This document shows, piece after piece, positions 27,101 through 41,860 of a DNA stretch of 64,000 nt. The stretch's first letter is position 1; every line of letters starts with the position of its first letter. The stretch is from contig JAUCBJ010009107.1 in assembly GCA_032718475.1 (NCBI GenBank), forward strand, positions 1 to 64,000, read 5' to 3'. The stretch is from Nemertoderma westbladi (lineage: Eukaryota; Xenacoelomorpha; Nemertodermatida; Nemertodermatidae). The translations under genes and the position numbers were made by a program. A model generated the notes under the pieces. It was not told the origin of the DNA. It saw only the letters and a list, made by a program, of their open reading frames with translations, and did no database searches.

Positions 27101-30100
27101 ATCCGTCCTCGTTATTCTGCCCTCTAGCTATTGCTATTGTTGTATTTTGCATCCGTCCTCGTTATTCTGCCCTCTAGCTATTGCTATTGTTGTATTTTGT
27201 ATCCGTCCTCGTTATTCTGCCCTCTAGCTATTGCCATGTTGTATTTTGTATCCGTCCTCGTTATTCTGCCCTCTAGCTATTGCTATGTTGTATTTTGCAT
27301 CCGTCCTCGTTATTCTGCCCTCTAGCTATTGCTATGTTGTATTTTGCATCCGTTCTCGTTATTCTGCCCTCTAGCTATTGCTATTGTTGTATTTTGCACC
27401 CGTCCTCGTTATTCTGCCCTCTAGCTATTGCTATTTTGTATTTTGCATCCGTCCTCATTATTCTGCCCTCCAGCTATTGCTATTTTGTATTTTGCATCCG
27501 TCCTCGTTATTCTGCCCTATAGCTATTGTTATTGTTGTATTTTGCATCCGTCCTCGTTATTCTGCCCTCTAGCTATTGCTATTGTTGTATTTTGTATCCG
27601 TCCTCGTTATTCTGCCCTCTAGCTATTGCTATTGTTGTATTTTGTATCCGTCCTCGTTATTCTGCCCTCTAGCTATTGTCATGTTGTATTTTGTATCCGT
27701 CCTCGTTATTCTGCCCTCTAGCTATTGCTATGTTGTATTTTGCATCCGTCCTCGTTATTCTGACCTCTAGCTATTGCTATTGTTGTATTTTGTATCCGTC
27801 CTCGTTATTCTGCCCTCTAGCTATTGTCATGTTGTATTTTGTATCCGTCCTCGTTATTCTGCCCTCTAGCTATTGCTATTGTTGTATTTTGCATCCGTCC
27901 TCGTTATTCTGACCTCTAGCTATTGCTATTGTTGTATTTTGCATCCGTCCTCGTTATTCTGCCCTCTAGCTATTGCTATTGTTGTATTTTGTATCCGTCC
28001 TCGTTATTCTGCCCTCTAGCTATTGCTATTGTTGTATTTTGTATCCGTCCTCGTTATTCTGCCCTCTAGCTATTGCTATTGTTGTATTTTGCATCCGTCC
28101 TCGTTATTCTGCCCTCTAGCTATTGCTATTGTTGTATTTTGTATCCGTCCTCGTTATTCTGCCCTCTAGCTATTGCTATTGTTGTATTTTGTATCCGTCC
28201 TCGTTATTCTGCCCTCTAGCTATTGCTATTGTTGTATTTTGCATCCGTCCTCGTTATTCTGCCCTCTAGCTATTGCTATTGTTGTATTTTGCATCCGTCC
28301 TCGTTATTCTGCCCTCTAGCTATTGCTATTGTTGTATTTTGTATCCGTCCTCGTTATTCTGCCCTCTAGCTATTGCCATGTTGTATTTTGTATCCGTCCT
28401 CGTTATTCTGCCCTCTAGCTATTGCTATGTTGTATTTTGCATCCGTCCTCGTTATTCTGCCCTCTAGCTATTGCTATGTTGTATTTTGCATCCGTTCTCG
28501 TTATTCTGCCCTCTAGCTATTGCTATTGTTGTATTTTGCACCCGTCCTCGTTATTCTGCCCTCTAGCTATTGCTATTTTGTATTTTGCATCCGTCCTCAT
28601 TATTCTGCCCTCCAGCTATTGCTATTTTGTATTTTGCATCCGTCCTCGTTATTCTGCCCTATAGCTATTGTTATTGTTGTATTTTGCATCCGTCCTCGTT
28701 ATTCTGCCCTCTAGCTATTGCTATTGTTGTATTTTGCATCCGTCCTCGTTATTCTGCCCTCTAGCTATTGCTATTGTTGTATTTTGTATCCGTCCTCGTT
28801 ATTCTGCCCTCTAGCTATTGCTATTGTTGTATTTTGTATCCGTCCTCGTTATTCTGCCCTCTAGCTATTGCTATTGTTGTATTTTGCATCCGTCCTCGTT
28901 ATTCTGACCTCTAGCTATTGCTATTGTTGTATTTTGTATCCGTCCTCGTTATTCTGCCCTCTAGCTATTGCTATTGTTGTATTTTGTATCCGTCCTCGTT
29001 ATTCTGCCCTCTAGCTATTGCTATTGTTGTATTTTGCATCCGTCTTCGTTATTCTGACCTCTAGCTATTGCTATTGTTGTATTTTGCATCCGTCCTCGTT
29101 ATTCTGCCCTCTAGCTATTGCTATTGTTGTATTTTGTATCCGTCCTCGTTATTCTGCCCTCTAGCTATTGCTATTGTTGTATTTTGTATCCGTCCTCGTT
29201 ATTCTGCCCTCTAGCTATTGCTATTGTTGTATTTTGCATCCGTCCTCGTTATTCTGCCCTCTAGCTATTGCTATTGTTGTATTTTGCATCCGTCCTCGTT
29301 ATTCTGCCCTCTAGCTATTGCTATTGTTGTATTTTGTATCCGTCCTCGTTATTCTGCCCTCTAGCTATTGCTCATGTTGTATTTTGTATCCGTCCTCGTT
29401 ATTCTGCCCTCTAGCTATTGCTATGTTGTATTTTGCATCCGTCCTCGTTATTCTGCCCTCTAGCTATTGCTATGTTGTATTTTGCATCCGTTCTCGTTAT
29501 TCTGCCCTCTAGCTATTGCTATTGTTGTATTTTGCACCCGTCCTCGTTATTCTGCCCTCTAGCTATTGCTATTTTGTATTTTGCATCCGTCCTCATTATT
29601 CTGCCCTCCAGCTATTGCTATTTTGTATTTTGCATCCGTCCTCGTTATTCTGCCCTATAGCTATTGTTATTGTTGTATTTTGCATCCGTCCTCGTTATTC
29701 TGCCCTCTAGCTATTGCTATTGTTGTATTTTGCATCCGCCCTCGTTATTCTGCCCTCTAGCTATTGCTATTGTTGTATTTTGTATCCGTCCTCGTTATTC
29801 TGCCCTATAGCTATTGCTATTGTTGTATTTTGTATCCGTCCTCATTATTCTGCCCTCCAGCTATTGCTATTGTTGTATTTTGCATCCGTTCTCGTTATTC
29901 TGCCCTCTAGCTATTGCTATTGTTGTATTTTGTATCCGTCCTCGTTATTCTGCCCTCTAGCTATTGCTATTGTTGTATTTTGTATCCGTCCTCGTTATTC
30001 TGCCCTCTAGCTATTGCTATTGTTGTATTTTGTATCCGTCCTCGTTATTCTGACCTCTAGCTATTGCTATTGTTGTATTTTGCATCCGTCCTCGTTATTC

Positions 30101-33100
30101 TGCCCTCTAGCTATTGCTATTGTTGTATTTTGTATCCGTCCTCGTTATTCTGCCCTCTAGCTATTGCTATTGTTGTATTTTGCATCCGTCTTCGTTATTC
30201 TGACCTCTAGCTATTGCTATTGTTGTATTTTGCATCCGTCCTCGTTATTCTGCCCTCTAGCTATTGCTATTGTTGTATTTTGTATCCGTCCTCGTTATTC
30301 TGCCCTCTAGCTATTGCTATTGTTGTATTTTGTATCCGTCCTCGTTATTCTGCCCTCTAGCTATTGTCATGTTGTATTTTGTATCCGTCCTCGTTATTCT
30401 GCCCTCTAGCTATTGCTATGTTGTATTTTGCATCCGTCCTCGTTATTCTGACCTCTAGCTATTGCTATTGTTGTATTTTGTATCCGTCCTCGTTATTCTG
30501 CCCTCTAGCTATTGTCATGTTGTATTTTGTATCCGTCCTCGTTATTCTGCCCTCTAGCTATTGCTATTGTTGTATTTTGCATCCGTCTTCGTTATTCTGA
30601 CCTCTAGCTATTGCTATTGTTGTATTTTGCATCCGTCCTCGTTATTCTGCCCTCTAGCTATTGCTATTGTTGTATTTTGTATCCGTCCTCGTTATTCTGC
30701 CCTCTAGCTATTGCTATTGTTGTATTTTGTATCCGTCCTCGTTATTCTGCCCTCTAGCTATTGCTATTGTTGTATTTTGCATCCGTCCTCGTTATTCTGC
30801 CCTCTAGCTATTGCTATTGTTGTATTTTGCATCCGTCCTCGTTATTCTGCCCTCTAGCTATTGCTATTGTTGTATTTTGTATCCGTCCTCGTTATTCTGC
30901 CCTCTAGCTATTGCCATGTTGTATTTTGTATCCGTCCTCGTTATTCTGCCCTCTAGCTATTGCTATGTTGTATTTTGCATCCGTCCTCGTTATTCTGCCC
31001 TCTAGCTATTGCTATGTTGTATTTTGCATCCGTTCTCGTTATTCTGCCCTCTAGCTATTGCTATGTTGTATTTTGCATCCGTTCTCGTTATTCTGCCCTC
31101 TAGCTATTGCTATTGTTGTATTTTGCATCCGTCCTCGTTATTCTGCCCTCTAGCTATTGCTATTGTTGTATTTTGTATCCGTCCTCGTTATTCTGCCCTC
31201 TAGCTATTGCTATTGTTGTATTTTGTATCCGTCCTCGTTATTCTGCCCTCTAGCTATTGTCATGTTGTATTTTGTATCCGTCCTCGTTATTCTGCCCTCT
31301 AGCTATTGCTATGTTGTATTTTGCATCCGTCCTCGTTATTCTGACCTCTAGCTATTGCTATTGTTGTATTTTGTATCCGTCCTCGTTATTCTGCCCTCTA
31401 GCTATTGTCATGTTGTATTTTGTATCCGTCCTCGTTATTCTGCCCTCTAGCTATTGCTATTGTTGTATTTTGCATCCGTCTTCGTTATTCTGACCTCTAG
31501 CTATTGCTATTGTTGTATTTTGCATCCGTCCTCGTTATTCTGCCCTCTAGCTATTGCTATTGTTGTATTTTGTATCCGTCCTCGTTATTCTGCCCTCTAG
31601 CTATTGCTATTGTTGTATTTTGTATCCGTCCTCGTTATTCTGCCCTCTAGCTATTGCTATTGTTGTATTTTGCATCCGTCCTCGTTATTCTGCCCTCTAG
31701 CTATTGCTATTGTTGTATTTTGCATCCGTCCTCGTTATTCTGCCCTCTAGCTATTGCTATTGTTGTATTTTGTATCCGTCCTCGTTATTCTGCCCTCTAG
31801 CTATTGCCATGTTGTATTTTGTATCCGTCCTCGTTATTCTGCCCTCTAGCTATTGCTATGTTGTATTTTGCATCCGTCCTCGTTATTCTGCCCTCTAGCT
31901 ATTGCTATGTTGTATTTTGCATCCGTTCTCGTTATTCTGCCCTCTAGCTATTGCTATTGTTGTATTTTGCACCCGTCCTCGTTATTCTGCCCTCTAGCTA
32001 TTGCTATTTTGTATTTTGCATCCGTCCTCATTATTCTGCCCTCCAGCTATTGCTATTTTGTATTTTGCATCCGTCCTCGTTATTCTGCCCTATAGCTATT
32101 GTTATTGTTGTATTTTGCATCCGTCCTCGTTATTCTGCCCTCTAGCTATTGCTATTGTTGTATTTTGCATCCGCCCTCGTTATTCTGCCCTCTAGCTATT
32201 GCTATTGTTGTATTTTGTATCCGTCCTCGTTATTCTGCCCTCTATCTATTGCTATTGTTGTATTTTGCATCCGTCCTCGTTATTCTGCCCTCTAGCTATT
32301 GCTATTTTGTATTTGGCATCCGTCCTCATTATTCTGCCCTCTAGCTATTGCTATTGTTGTATTTTGCATCCGTCCTCGTTATTCTGCCCTCTAGCTATTG
32401 CTATTGTTGTATTTTGTATCCGTCCTCGTTATTCTGCCCTATAGCTATTGGTATTGTTGTATTTTGTATCCGTCCTCGTTATTCTGCCCTCTAGCTATTG
32501 CTATTTTGTATTTTGTATCCGTCCTCGTTATTCTGCCCTCTAGCTAATTGCTATTTTGTATTTTGCATCCGTCCTCGTTATTCTGCCCTCTAGCTATTGC
32601 TATTGTTGTATTTTGTATCCGTCCTCGTTATTCTGACCTCTAGCTATTGCTATTGTTGTATTTTGCATCCGTCCTCGTTATTCTGCCCTCTAGCTATTGC
32701 TATTGTTGTATTTTGCATCCGTCCTCGTTATTCTGCCCTCTAGCTATTGCTATGTTGTATTTTGCATCCGTCCTCGTTATTCTGCCCTCTAGCTATTGCT
32801 ATGTTGTATTTTGCATCCGTCCTCGTTATTCTGCCCTCTAGCTATTGCTATGTTGTATTTTGTATCCGTCCTCGTTATTCTGCCCTCTAGCTATTGCTAT
32901 GTTGTATTTTGCATCCGTCCTCGTTATTCTGCCCTCTAGCTATTGCTATGTTGTATTTTGCATCCGTCCTCGTTATTCTGCCCTCTAGCTATTGCTATGT
33001 TGTATTTTGCATCCGTCCTCGTTATTCTGCCCTCTAGCTATTGCTATGTTGTATTTTGCATCCGTCCTCATTATTCTGCCCTCCAGCTATTGCTATTGTT

Positions 33101-36100
33101 GTATTTTGCATCCGTTCTCGTTATTCTGCCCTCTAGCTATTGCTATTGTTGTATTTTGTATCCGTCCTCGTTATTCTGCCCTCTAGCTATTGCTATTGTT
33201 GTATTTTGTATCCGTCCTCGTTATTCTGCCCTCTAGCTATTGCTATTGTTGTATTTTGTATCCGTCCTCGTTATTCTGACCTCTAGCTATTACTATTGTT
33301 GTATTTTGCATCCGTCCTCGTTATTCTGCCCTCTAGCTATTGCTATGTTGTATTTTGCATCCGTCCTCGTTATTCTGCCCTCTAGCTATTGCTATTGTTG
33401 TATTTTGTATCCGTCCTCGTTATTCTGACCTCTAGCTATTGCTATTGTTGTATTTTGCATCCGTCCTCGTTATTCTGCCCTCTAGCTATTGCTATTGTTG
33501 TATTTTGCATCCGTCCTCGTTATTCTGCCCTCTAGCTATTGCTATTGTTGTATTTTGCATCCGTCCTCGTTATTCTTCCCTCTAGCTATTGCTATTGTTG
33601 TATTTTGCATCCGTCCTCGTTATTCTGCCCTCTAGCTATTGCTATGTTGTATTTTGCATCCGTCCTCGTTATTCTGCCCTCTAGCTATTGCTATGTTGTA
33701 TTTTGCATCCGTCCTCGTTATTCTGCCCTCTAGCTATTGCTATGTTGTATTTTGCATCCGTCCTCGTTATTCTGCCCTCTAGCTATTGCTATGTTGTATT
33801 TTGCATCCGTCCTCGTTATTCTGCCCTCTAGCTATTGCTATTGTTGTATTTTGTATCCGTCCTCGTTATTCTGACCTCTAGCTATTGCTATTGTTGTATT
33901 TTGCATCCGTCCTCGTTATTCTGCCCTCTAGCTATTGCTATTGTTGTATTTTGCATCCGTCCTCGTTATTCTGCCCTCTAGCTATTGCTATTGTTGTATT
34001 TTGCATCCGTCCTCGTTATTCTGCCCTCTAGCTATTGCTATTGTTGTATTTTGCATCCGTCCTCGTTATTCTGCCCTCTAGCTATTGCTATGTTGTATTT
34101 TGCATCCGTCCTCGTTATTCTGCCCTCTAGCTATTGCTATGTTGTATTTTGCATCCGTCCTCGTTATTCTGCCCTCTAGCTATTGCTATGTTGTATTTTG
34201 CATCCGTCCTCGTTATTCTGCCCTCTAGCTATTGCTATGTTGTATTTTGCATCCGTCCTCGTTATTCTGCCCTCCAGCTATTGCTATTGTTGTATTTTGC
34301 ATCCGTTCTCGTTATTCTGCCCTCTAGCTATTGCTATTGTTGTATTTTGTATCCGTCCTCGTTATTCTGCCCTCTAGCTATTGCTATTGTTGTATTTTGT
34401 ATCCGTCCTCGTTATTCTGCCCTCTAGCTATTGCTATTGTTGTATTTTGTATCCGTCCTCGTTATTCTGACCTCTAGCTATTGCTATTGTTGTATTTTGC
34501 ATCCGTCCTCGTTATTCTGCCCTCTAGCTATTGCTATTGTTGTATTTTGCATCCGTCCTCGTTATTCTGCCCTCTAGCTATTGCTATTGTTGTATTTTGC
34601 ATCCGTCCTCGTTATTCTGCCCTCTAGCTATTGCTATTGTTGTATTTTGCATCCGTCCTCGTTATTCTGCCCTCTAGCTATTGCTATTGTTGTATTTTGT
34701 ATCCGTCCTCGTTATTCTGCCCTCTAGCTATTGCTATTGTTGTATTTTGCATCCGTCCTCGTTATTCTGCCCTCTAGCTATTGCTATTGTTGTATTTTGC
34801 ATCCGTCCTCGTTATTCTGCCCTCTAGCTATTGCTATTGTTGTATTTTGCATCCGTCTCGTTATTCTGACCTCTAGCTATTGCTATTGTTGTATTTTGCA
34901 TCCGTCCTCGTTATTCTGACCTCTAGCTATTGCTATTGTTGTATTTTGCATCCGTCCTCGTTATTCTGCCCTCTAGCTATTGCTATTGTTGTATTTTGTA
35001 TCCGTCCTCGTTATTCTGACCTCTAGCTATTGCTATTGTTGTATTTTGTATCCGTCCTCGTTATTCTGCCCTCTAGCTATTGCTATTGTTGTATTTTGCA
35101 TCCGTCCTCGTTATTCTGCCCTCTAGCTATTGCTATTGTTGTATTTTGTATCCGTCCTCGTTATTCTGACCTCTAGCTATTGCTATTGTTGTATTTTGCA
35201 TCCGTCCTCGTTATTCTGCCCTCTAGCTATTGCTATTGTTGTATTTTGCATCCGTCCTCGTTATTCTGCCCTCTAGCTATTGCTATTGTTGTATTTTGTA
35301 TCCGTCCTCGTTATTCTGACCTCTAGCTATTGCTATTGTTGTATTTTGCATCCGTCCTCGTTATTCTGCCCTCTAGCTATTGCTATTGTTGTATTTTGCA
35401 TCCGTCCTCGTTATTCTGCCCTCTAGCTATTGCTATTGTTGTATTTTGCATCCGTCCTCGTTATTCTGCCCTCTAGCTATTGCTATTGTTGTATTTTGCA
35501 TCCGTCCTCGTTATTCTGCCCTCTAGCTATTGCTATTGTTGTATTTTGTATCCGTCCTCGTTATTCTGCCCTCTAGCTATTGCTATTGTTGTATTTTGCA
35601 TCCGTCCTCGTTATTCTGACCTCTAGCTATTGCTATTGTTGTATTTTGCATCCGTCTTCGTTATTCTGCCCTCTAGCTATTGCTATTGTTGTATTTTGCA
35701 TCCGTCTTCGTTATTCTGACCTCTAGCTATTGCTATTGTTGTATTTTGCATCCGTCCTCGTTATTCTGACCTCTAGCTATTACTATTGTTGTATTTTGCA
35801 TCCGTCCTCGTTATTCTGCCCTCTAGCTATTGCTATTGTTGTATTTTGTATCCGTCCTCGTTATTCTGACCTCTAGCTATTGCTATTGTTGTATTTTGTA
35901 TCCGTCCTCGTTATTCTGCCCTCTAGCTATTGCTATTGTTGTATTTTGCATCCGTCCTCGTTATTCTGCCCTCTAGCTATTGCTATTGTTGTATTTTGTA
36001 TCCGTCCTCGTTATTCTGCCCTCTAGCTATTGCTATTGTTGTATTTTGTATCCGTCCTCGTTATTCTGCCCTCTAGCTATTGTCATGTTGTATTTTGTAT

Positions 36101-39100
36101 CCGTCCTCGTTATTCTGCCCTCTAGCTATTGCTATGTTGTATTTTGCATCCGTCCTCGTTATTCTGACCTCTAGCTATTGCTATTGTTGTATTTTGCATC
36201 CGTCCTCGTTATTCTGCCCTCTAGCTATTGCTATTGTTGTATTTTGCATCCGTCCTCGTTATTCTGCCCTCTAGCTATTGCTATGTTGTATTTTGCATCC
36301 GTCCTCGTTATTCTGCCCTCTAGCTATTGCTATGTTGTATTTTGCATCCGTTCTCGTTATTCTGCCCTCTAGCTATTGCTATTGTTGTATTTTGCATCCG
36401 TCCTCGTTATTCTGCCCTCTAGCTATTGCTATTTTGTATTTTGCATCCGTCCTCATTATTCTGCCCTCCAGCTATTGCTATTTTGTATTTTGCATCCGTC
36501 CTCGTTATTCTGCCCTATAGCTATTGTTATTGTTGTATTTTGCATCCGTCCTCGTTATTCTGCCCTCTAGCTATTGCTATTGTTGTATTTTGCATCCGCC
36601 CTCGTTATTCTGCCCTCTAGCTATTGCTATTGTTGTATTTTGTATCCGTCCTCGTTATTCTGCCCTCTAGCTATTGCTATTGTTGTATTTTGCATCCGTC
36701 CTCGTTATTCTGCCCTCTAGCTATTGCTATTTTGTATTTTGCATCCGTCCTCGTTATTCTGCCCTCTAGCTATTGCTATTGTTGTATTTTGTATCCGTCC
36801 TCGTTATTCTGCCCTCTAGCTATTGCTATTTTGTATTTTGCATCCGTCCTCATTATTCTGCCCTCTAGCTATTGCTATTGTTGTATTTTGCATCCGTCCT
36901 CGTTATTCTGCCCTCTAGCTATTGCTATTGTTGTATTTTGTATCCGTCCTCGTTATTCTGCCCTATAGCTATTGCTATTGTTGTATTTTGTATCCGTCCT
37001 CGTTATTCTGCCCTCTAGCTATTGCTATTTTGTATTTTGTATCCGTCCTCGTTATTCTGCCCTCTAGCTATTGCTATTTTGTATTTTGCATCCGTCCTCG
37101 TTATTCTGCCCTCTAGCTATTGCTATTTTGTATTTTGCATCCGTCCTCGTTATTCTGCCCTCTAGCTATTGCTATTGTTGTATTTTGCATCCGTCCTCGT
37201 TATTCTGCCCTCTAGCTATTGCCATGTTGTATTTTGTATCCGTCCTCGTTATTCTACCCTCTAGCTATTGCTATTTTGTATTTTGTATCCGTCCTCGTTA
37301 TTCTGCCCTCTAGCTATTGCTATTTTGTATTTTGCATCCGTCCTCGTTATTCTGCCCTCTAGCTATTGCTATTTTGTATTTTGCATCCGTCCTCGTTATT
37401 CTGCCCTCTAGCTATTGCTATTGTTGTATTTTGTATCCGTCCTCGTTATTCTGCCCTCTAGCTATTGCTATTGTTGTATTTTGTATCCGTCCTCGTTATT
37501 CTGCCCTCTAGCTATTGCTATTTTGTATTTTGCATCCGTCCTCGTTATTCTGCCCTATAGCTATTGCTATTGTTGTATTTTGCATCCGTCCTCGTTATTC
37601 TGCCCTCTAGCTATTGCTATGTTGTATTTTGTATCCGTCCTCGTTATTCTGACCTCTAGCTATTGCTATTGTTGTATTTTGCATCCGTCCTCGTTATTCT
37701 GCCCTCTAGCTATTGCTATTGTTGTATTTTGCATCCGTCCTCGTTATTCTGCCCTCTAGCTATTGCTATTGTTGTATTTTGCATCCGTCCTCGTTATTCT
37801 GCCCTCTAGCTATTGCTATTGTTGTATTTTGCATCCGTCCTCGTTATTCTGCCCTCTAGCTATTGCTATGTTGTATTTTGCATCCGTCCTCGTTATTCTG
37901 CCCTCTAGCTATTGCTATGTTGTATTTTGCATCCGTCCTCGTTATTCTGCCCTCTAGCTATTGCTATGTTGTACTTTGCATCCGTCCTCGTTATTCTGCC
38001 CTCTAGCTATTGCTATGTTGTATTTTGCATCCGTCCTCATTATTCTGCCCTCCAGCTATTGCTATTGTTGTATTTTGCATCCGTTCTCGTTATTCTGCCC
38101 TCTAGCTATTGCTATTGTTGTATTTTGTATCCGTCCTCGTTATTCTGCCCTCTAGCTATTGCTATTGTTGTATTTTGCATCCGTCCTCGTTATTCTGCCC
38201 TCTAGCTATTGCTATTGTTGTATTTTGTATCCGTTCTCGTTATTCTGCCCTCTAGCTATTGCTATTGTTGTATTTTGTATCCGTCCTCGTTATTCTGCCC
38301 TCTAGCTATTGCTATTGTTGTATTTTGTATCCGTCCTCGTTATTCTGCCCTATAGCTATTGCTATTGTTGTATTTTGTATCCGTCCTCGTTATTCTGCCC
38401 TCTAGCTATTGCTATTGTTGTATTTTGTATCCGTCCTCGTTATTCTGCCCTCTAGCTATTGCTATTGTTGTATTTTGTATCCGTCCTCGTTATTCTGCCC
38501 TATAGCTATTGCTATTGTTGTATTTTGTATCCGTCCTCGTTATTCTGCCCTCTAGCTATTGCTATTGTTGTATTTTGCATCCGTCCTCGTTATTCTGCCC
38601 TCTAGCTATTGTCATGTTGTATTTTGTATCCGTCCTCGTTATTCTGCCCTCTAGCTATTGCTATTGTTGTATTTTGTATCCGTCCTCGTTATTCTGCCCT
38701 ATAGCTATTGCTATTGTTGTATTTTGTATCCGTCCTCGTTATTCTGCCCTCTAGCTATTGCTATTGTTGTATTTTGCATCCGTCCTCGTTATTCTGCCCT
38801 CTAGCTATTGCTATTGTTGTATTTTGCATCCGTCCTCGTTATTCTGCCCTCTAGCTATTGCTATTGTTGTATTTTGTATCCGTCCTCGTTATTCTGCCCT
38901 ATAGCTATTGCTATTGTTGTATTTTGTATCCGTCCTCGTTATTCTGCCCTCTAGCTATTGCTATTGTTGTATTTTGCATCCGTCCTCGTTATTCTGCCCT
39001 CTAGCTATTGCTATTGTTGTATTTTGCATCCGTCCTCGTTATTCTGCCCTCTAGCTATTGCTATTGTTGTATTTTGTATCCGTCCTCGTTATTCTGCCCT

Positions 39101-41105
39101 CTAGCTATTGCTATTGTTGTATTTTGTATCCGTCCTCGTTATTCTGCCCTCTAGCTATTGCTATTGTTGTATTTTGTATCCGTCCTCGTTATTCTGCCCT
39201 CTAGCTATTGCTATTGTTGTATTTTGTATCCGTCCTCGTTATTCTGCCCTATAGCTATTGATTGCTATTGTTGTATTTTGTATCCGTCCTCGTTATTCTG
39301 CCCTCTAGCTATTGCTATTGTTGTATTTTGTATCCGTCCTCGTTATTCTGCCCTCTAGCTATTGCTATTGTTGTATTTTGTATCCGTCCTCGTTATTCTG
39401 CCCTCTAGCTATTGCTATTGTTGTATTTTGCATCCGTCCTCGTTATTCTGCCCTCTAGCTATTGCTATTGTTGTATTTTGTATCCGTCCTCGTTATTCTG
39501 CCCTCTAGCTATTGTCATGTTGTATTTTGTATCCGTCCTCGTTATTCTGCCCTCTAGCTATTGCTATTGTTGTATTTTGTATCCGTCCTCGTTATTCTGC
39601 CCTATAGCTATTGCTATTGTTGTATTTTGTATCCGTCCTCGTTATTCTGCCCTCTAGCTATTGCTATTGTTGTATTTTGCATCCGTCCTCGTTATTCTGC
39701 CCTCTAGCTATTGCTATTGTTGTATTTTGCATCCGTCCTCGTTATTCTGCCCTCTAGCTATTGCTATTGTTGTATTTTGTATCCGTCCTCGTTATTCTGC
39801 CCTATAGCTATTGCTATTGTTGTATTTTGTATCCGTCCTCGTTATTCTGCCCTCTAGCTATTGCTATTGTTGTATTTTGTATCCGTCCTCGTTATTCTGC
39901 CCTCTAGCTATTGCTATTGTTGTATTTTGCATCCGTCCTCGTTATTCTGCCCTCTAGCTATTGCTATTGTTGTATTTTGTATCCGTCCTCGTTATTCTGC
40001 CCTCTAGCTATTGCTATTGTTGTATTTTGTATCCGTCCTCGTTATTCTGCCCTCTAGCTATTGCTATTGTTGTATTTTGCATCCGTCCTCGTTATTCTGC
40101 CCTCTAGCTATTGCTATTGTTGTATTTTGTATCCGTCCTCGTTATTCTGCCCTCTAGCTATTGCTATGTTGTATTTTGCATCCGTTCTCGTTATTCTGCC
40201 CTCTAGCTATTGCTATTGTTGTATTTTGTATCCGTCCTCGTTATTCTGCCCTATAGCTATTGCTATTGTTGTATTTTGTATCCCTCCTCGTTATTCTGCC
40301 CTCTAGCTATTGCTATTGTTGTATTTTGCATCCGTCCTCGTTATTCTGACCTCTAGCTATTGCTATTGTTGTATTTTGTATCCGTCCTCGTTATTCTGAC
40401 CTCTAGCTATTGCTATTGTTGTATTTTGCATCCGTCCTCGTTATTCTGCCCTCTAGCTATTGCTATTGTTGTATTTTGCATCCGTCCTCGTTATTCTGCC
40501 CTCTAGCTATTGCTATTGTTGTATTTTGTATCCGTCCTCGTTATTCTGCCCTCTAGCTATTGCTATTGTTGTATTTTGCATCCGTCCTCGTTATTCTGCC
40601 CTCTAGCTATTGCTATTGTTGTATTTTGCATCCGTCCTCGTTATTCTGCCCTCTAGCTATTGCTATTGTTGTATTTTGTATCCGTCCTCGTTATTCTGCC
40701 CTCTAGCTATTGCTATTTTGTATTTTGCATCCGTCCTCGTTATTCTGCCCTCTAGCTATTGCTATTGTTGTATTTTGCATCCGTCCTCGTTATTCTGCCC
40801 TCTAGCTATTGCTATTGTTGTATTTTGCATCCGTCCTCGTTATTCTGCCCTCTAGCTATTGCTATTGTTGTATTTTGTATCCGTCCTCGTTATTCTGACC
40901 TCTAGCTATTGCTATTGTTGTATTTTGCATCCGTCCTCGTTATTCTGCCCTCTAGCTATTGCTATTGTTGTATTTTGTATCCGTCCTCGTTATTCTGCCC
41001 TCTAGCTATTGCTATTGTTGTATTTTGCATCCGCCCTCGTTATTCTGCCTTCTAGCTATTGCTATGTTGTATTTTGCATCCGTCCTCGTTATTCTGACCT
41101 CTAGC

Positions 41106-41860
41106 TATTGTCATGTTGTATTTTGTATTTGTCCAGTTGTCCTCGTTATTCTGCCCTCTAGCTATTGCTATTTTGTATTTTGCATCCGTCCTCGTTATTC
41201 TGCCCTCTAGCTATTGCTATTGTTGTATTTTGCATCCGTCCTCGTTATTCTGCCCTCTAGCTATTGTTATTGTTGTATTTTGTATCCGTCCTCGTTATTC
41301 TGCCCTCTAGCTATTGCTATGTTGTATTTTGCATCCGTCCTCGTTATTCTTCCCTCTAGCTATTGCTATTGTTGTATTTTGTATTTGTCCAGTTGTCCTC
41401 GTTATTCTGCCCTCTAGCTATTGCTATTTTGTATTTTGCATCCGCCCTCGTTATTCTGCCCTCTAGCTATTGCTATGTTGTATTTTGCATCCGTCCTCGT
41501 TATTCTGACCTCTAGCTATTGTCATGTTGTATTTTGTATTTGTCCAGTTGTCCTCGTTATTCTGCCCTCTAGCTATTGCTATTGTTGTATTTTGTATCCG
41601 TCCTCGTTATTCTGCCCTCTAGCTATTGCTATTTTGTATTTGTCCAGTTGTCCTCGTTATTCTGCCCTCTAGCTATTGCTATTGTTGTATTTTGCATCCG
41701 CCCTCGTTATTCTGCCCTCTAGCTATTGCTATTGTTGTATTTTGTATCCGTCCTCGTTATTCTGCCCTCTAGCTATTGCTATTTTGTATTTTGCATCCGT
41801 CCTCGTTATTCTGACCTCTAGCTATTGTCATGTTGTATTTTGTATTTGTCCAGTTGTCCT
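41106..41860. repeat. Right cluster of divergent 50-bp-array units with the TTTGTCCAGTTG insert
   Basis: Five TTTGTCCAGTTG-bearing units start near 41127, 41384, 41537, 41637 and 41843. A sixth occurs at 44038-44053, two units from the array end. Three of the five follow a TGTCATGTTG unit junction and share their neighbours, so the cluster itself was copied in blocks of roughly 250-410 bp. Confidence 0.9.
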
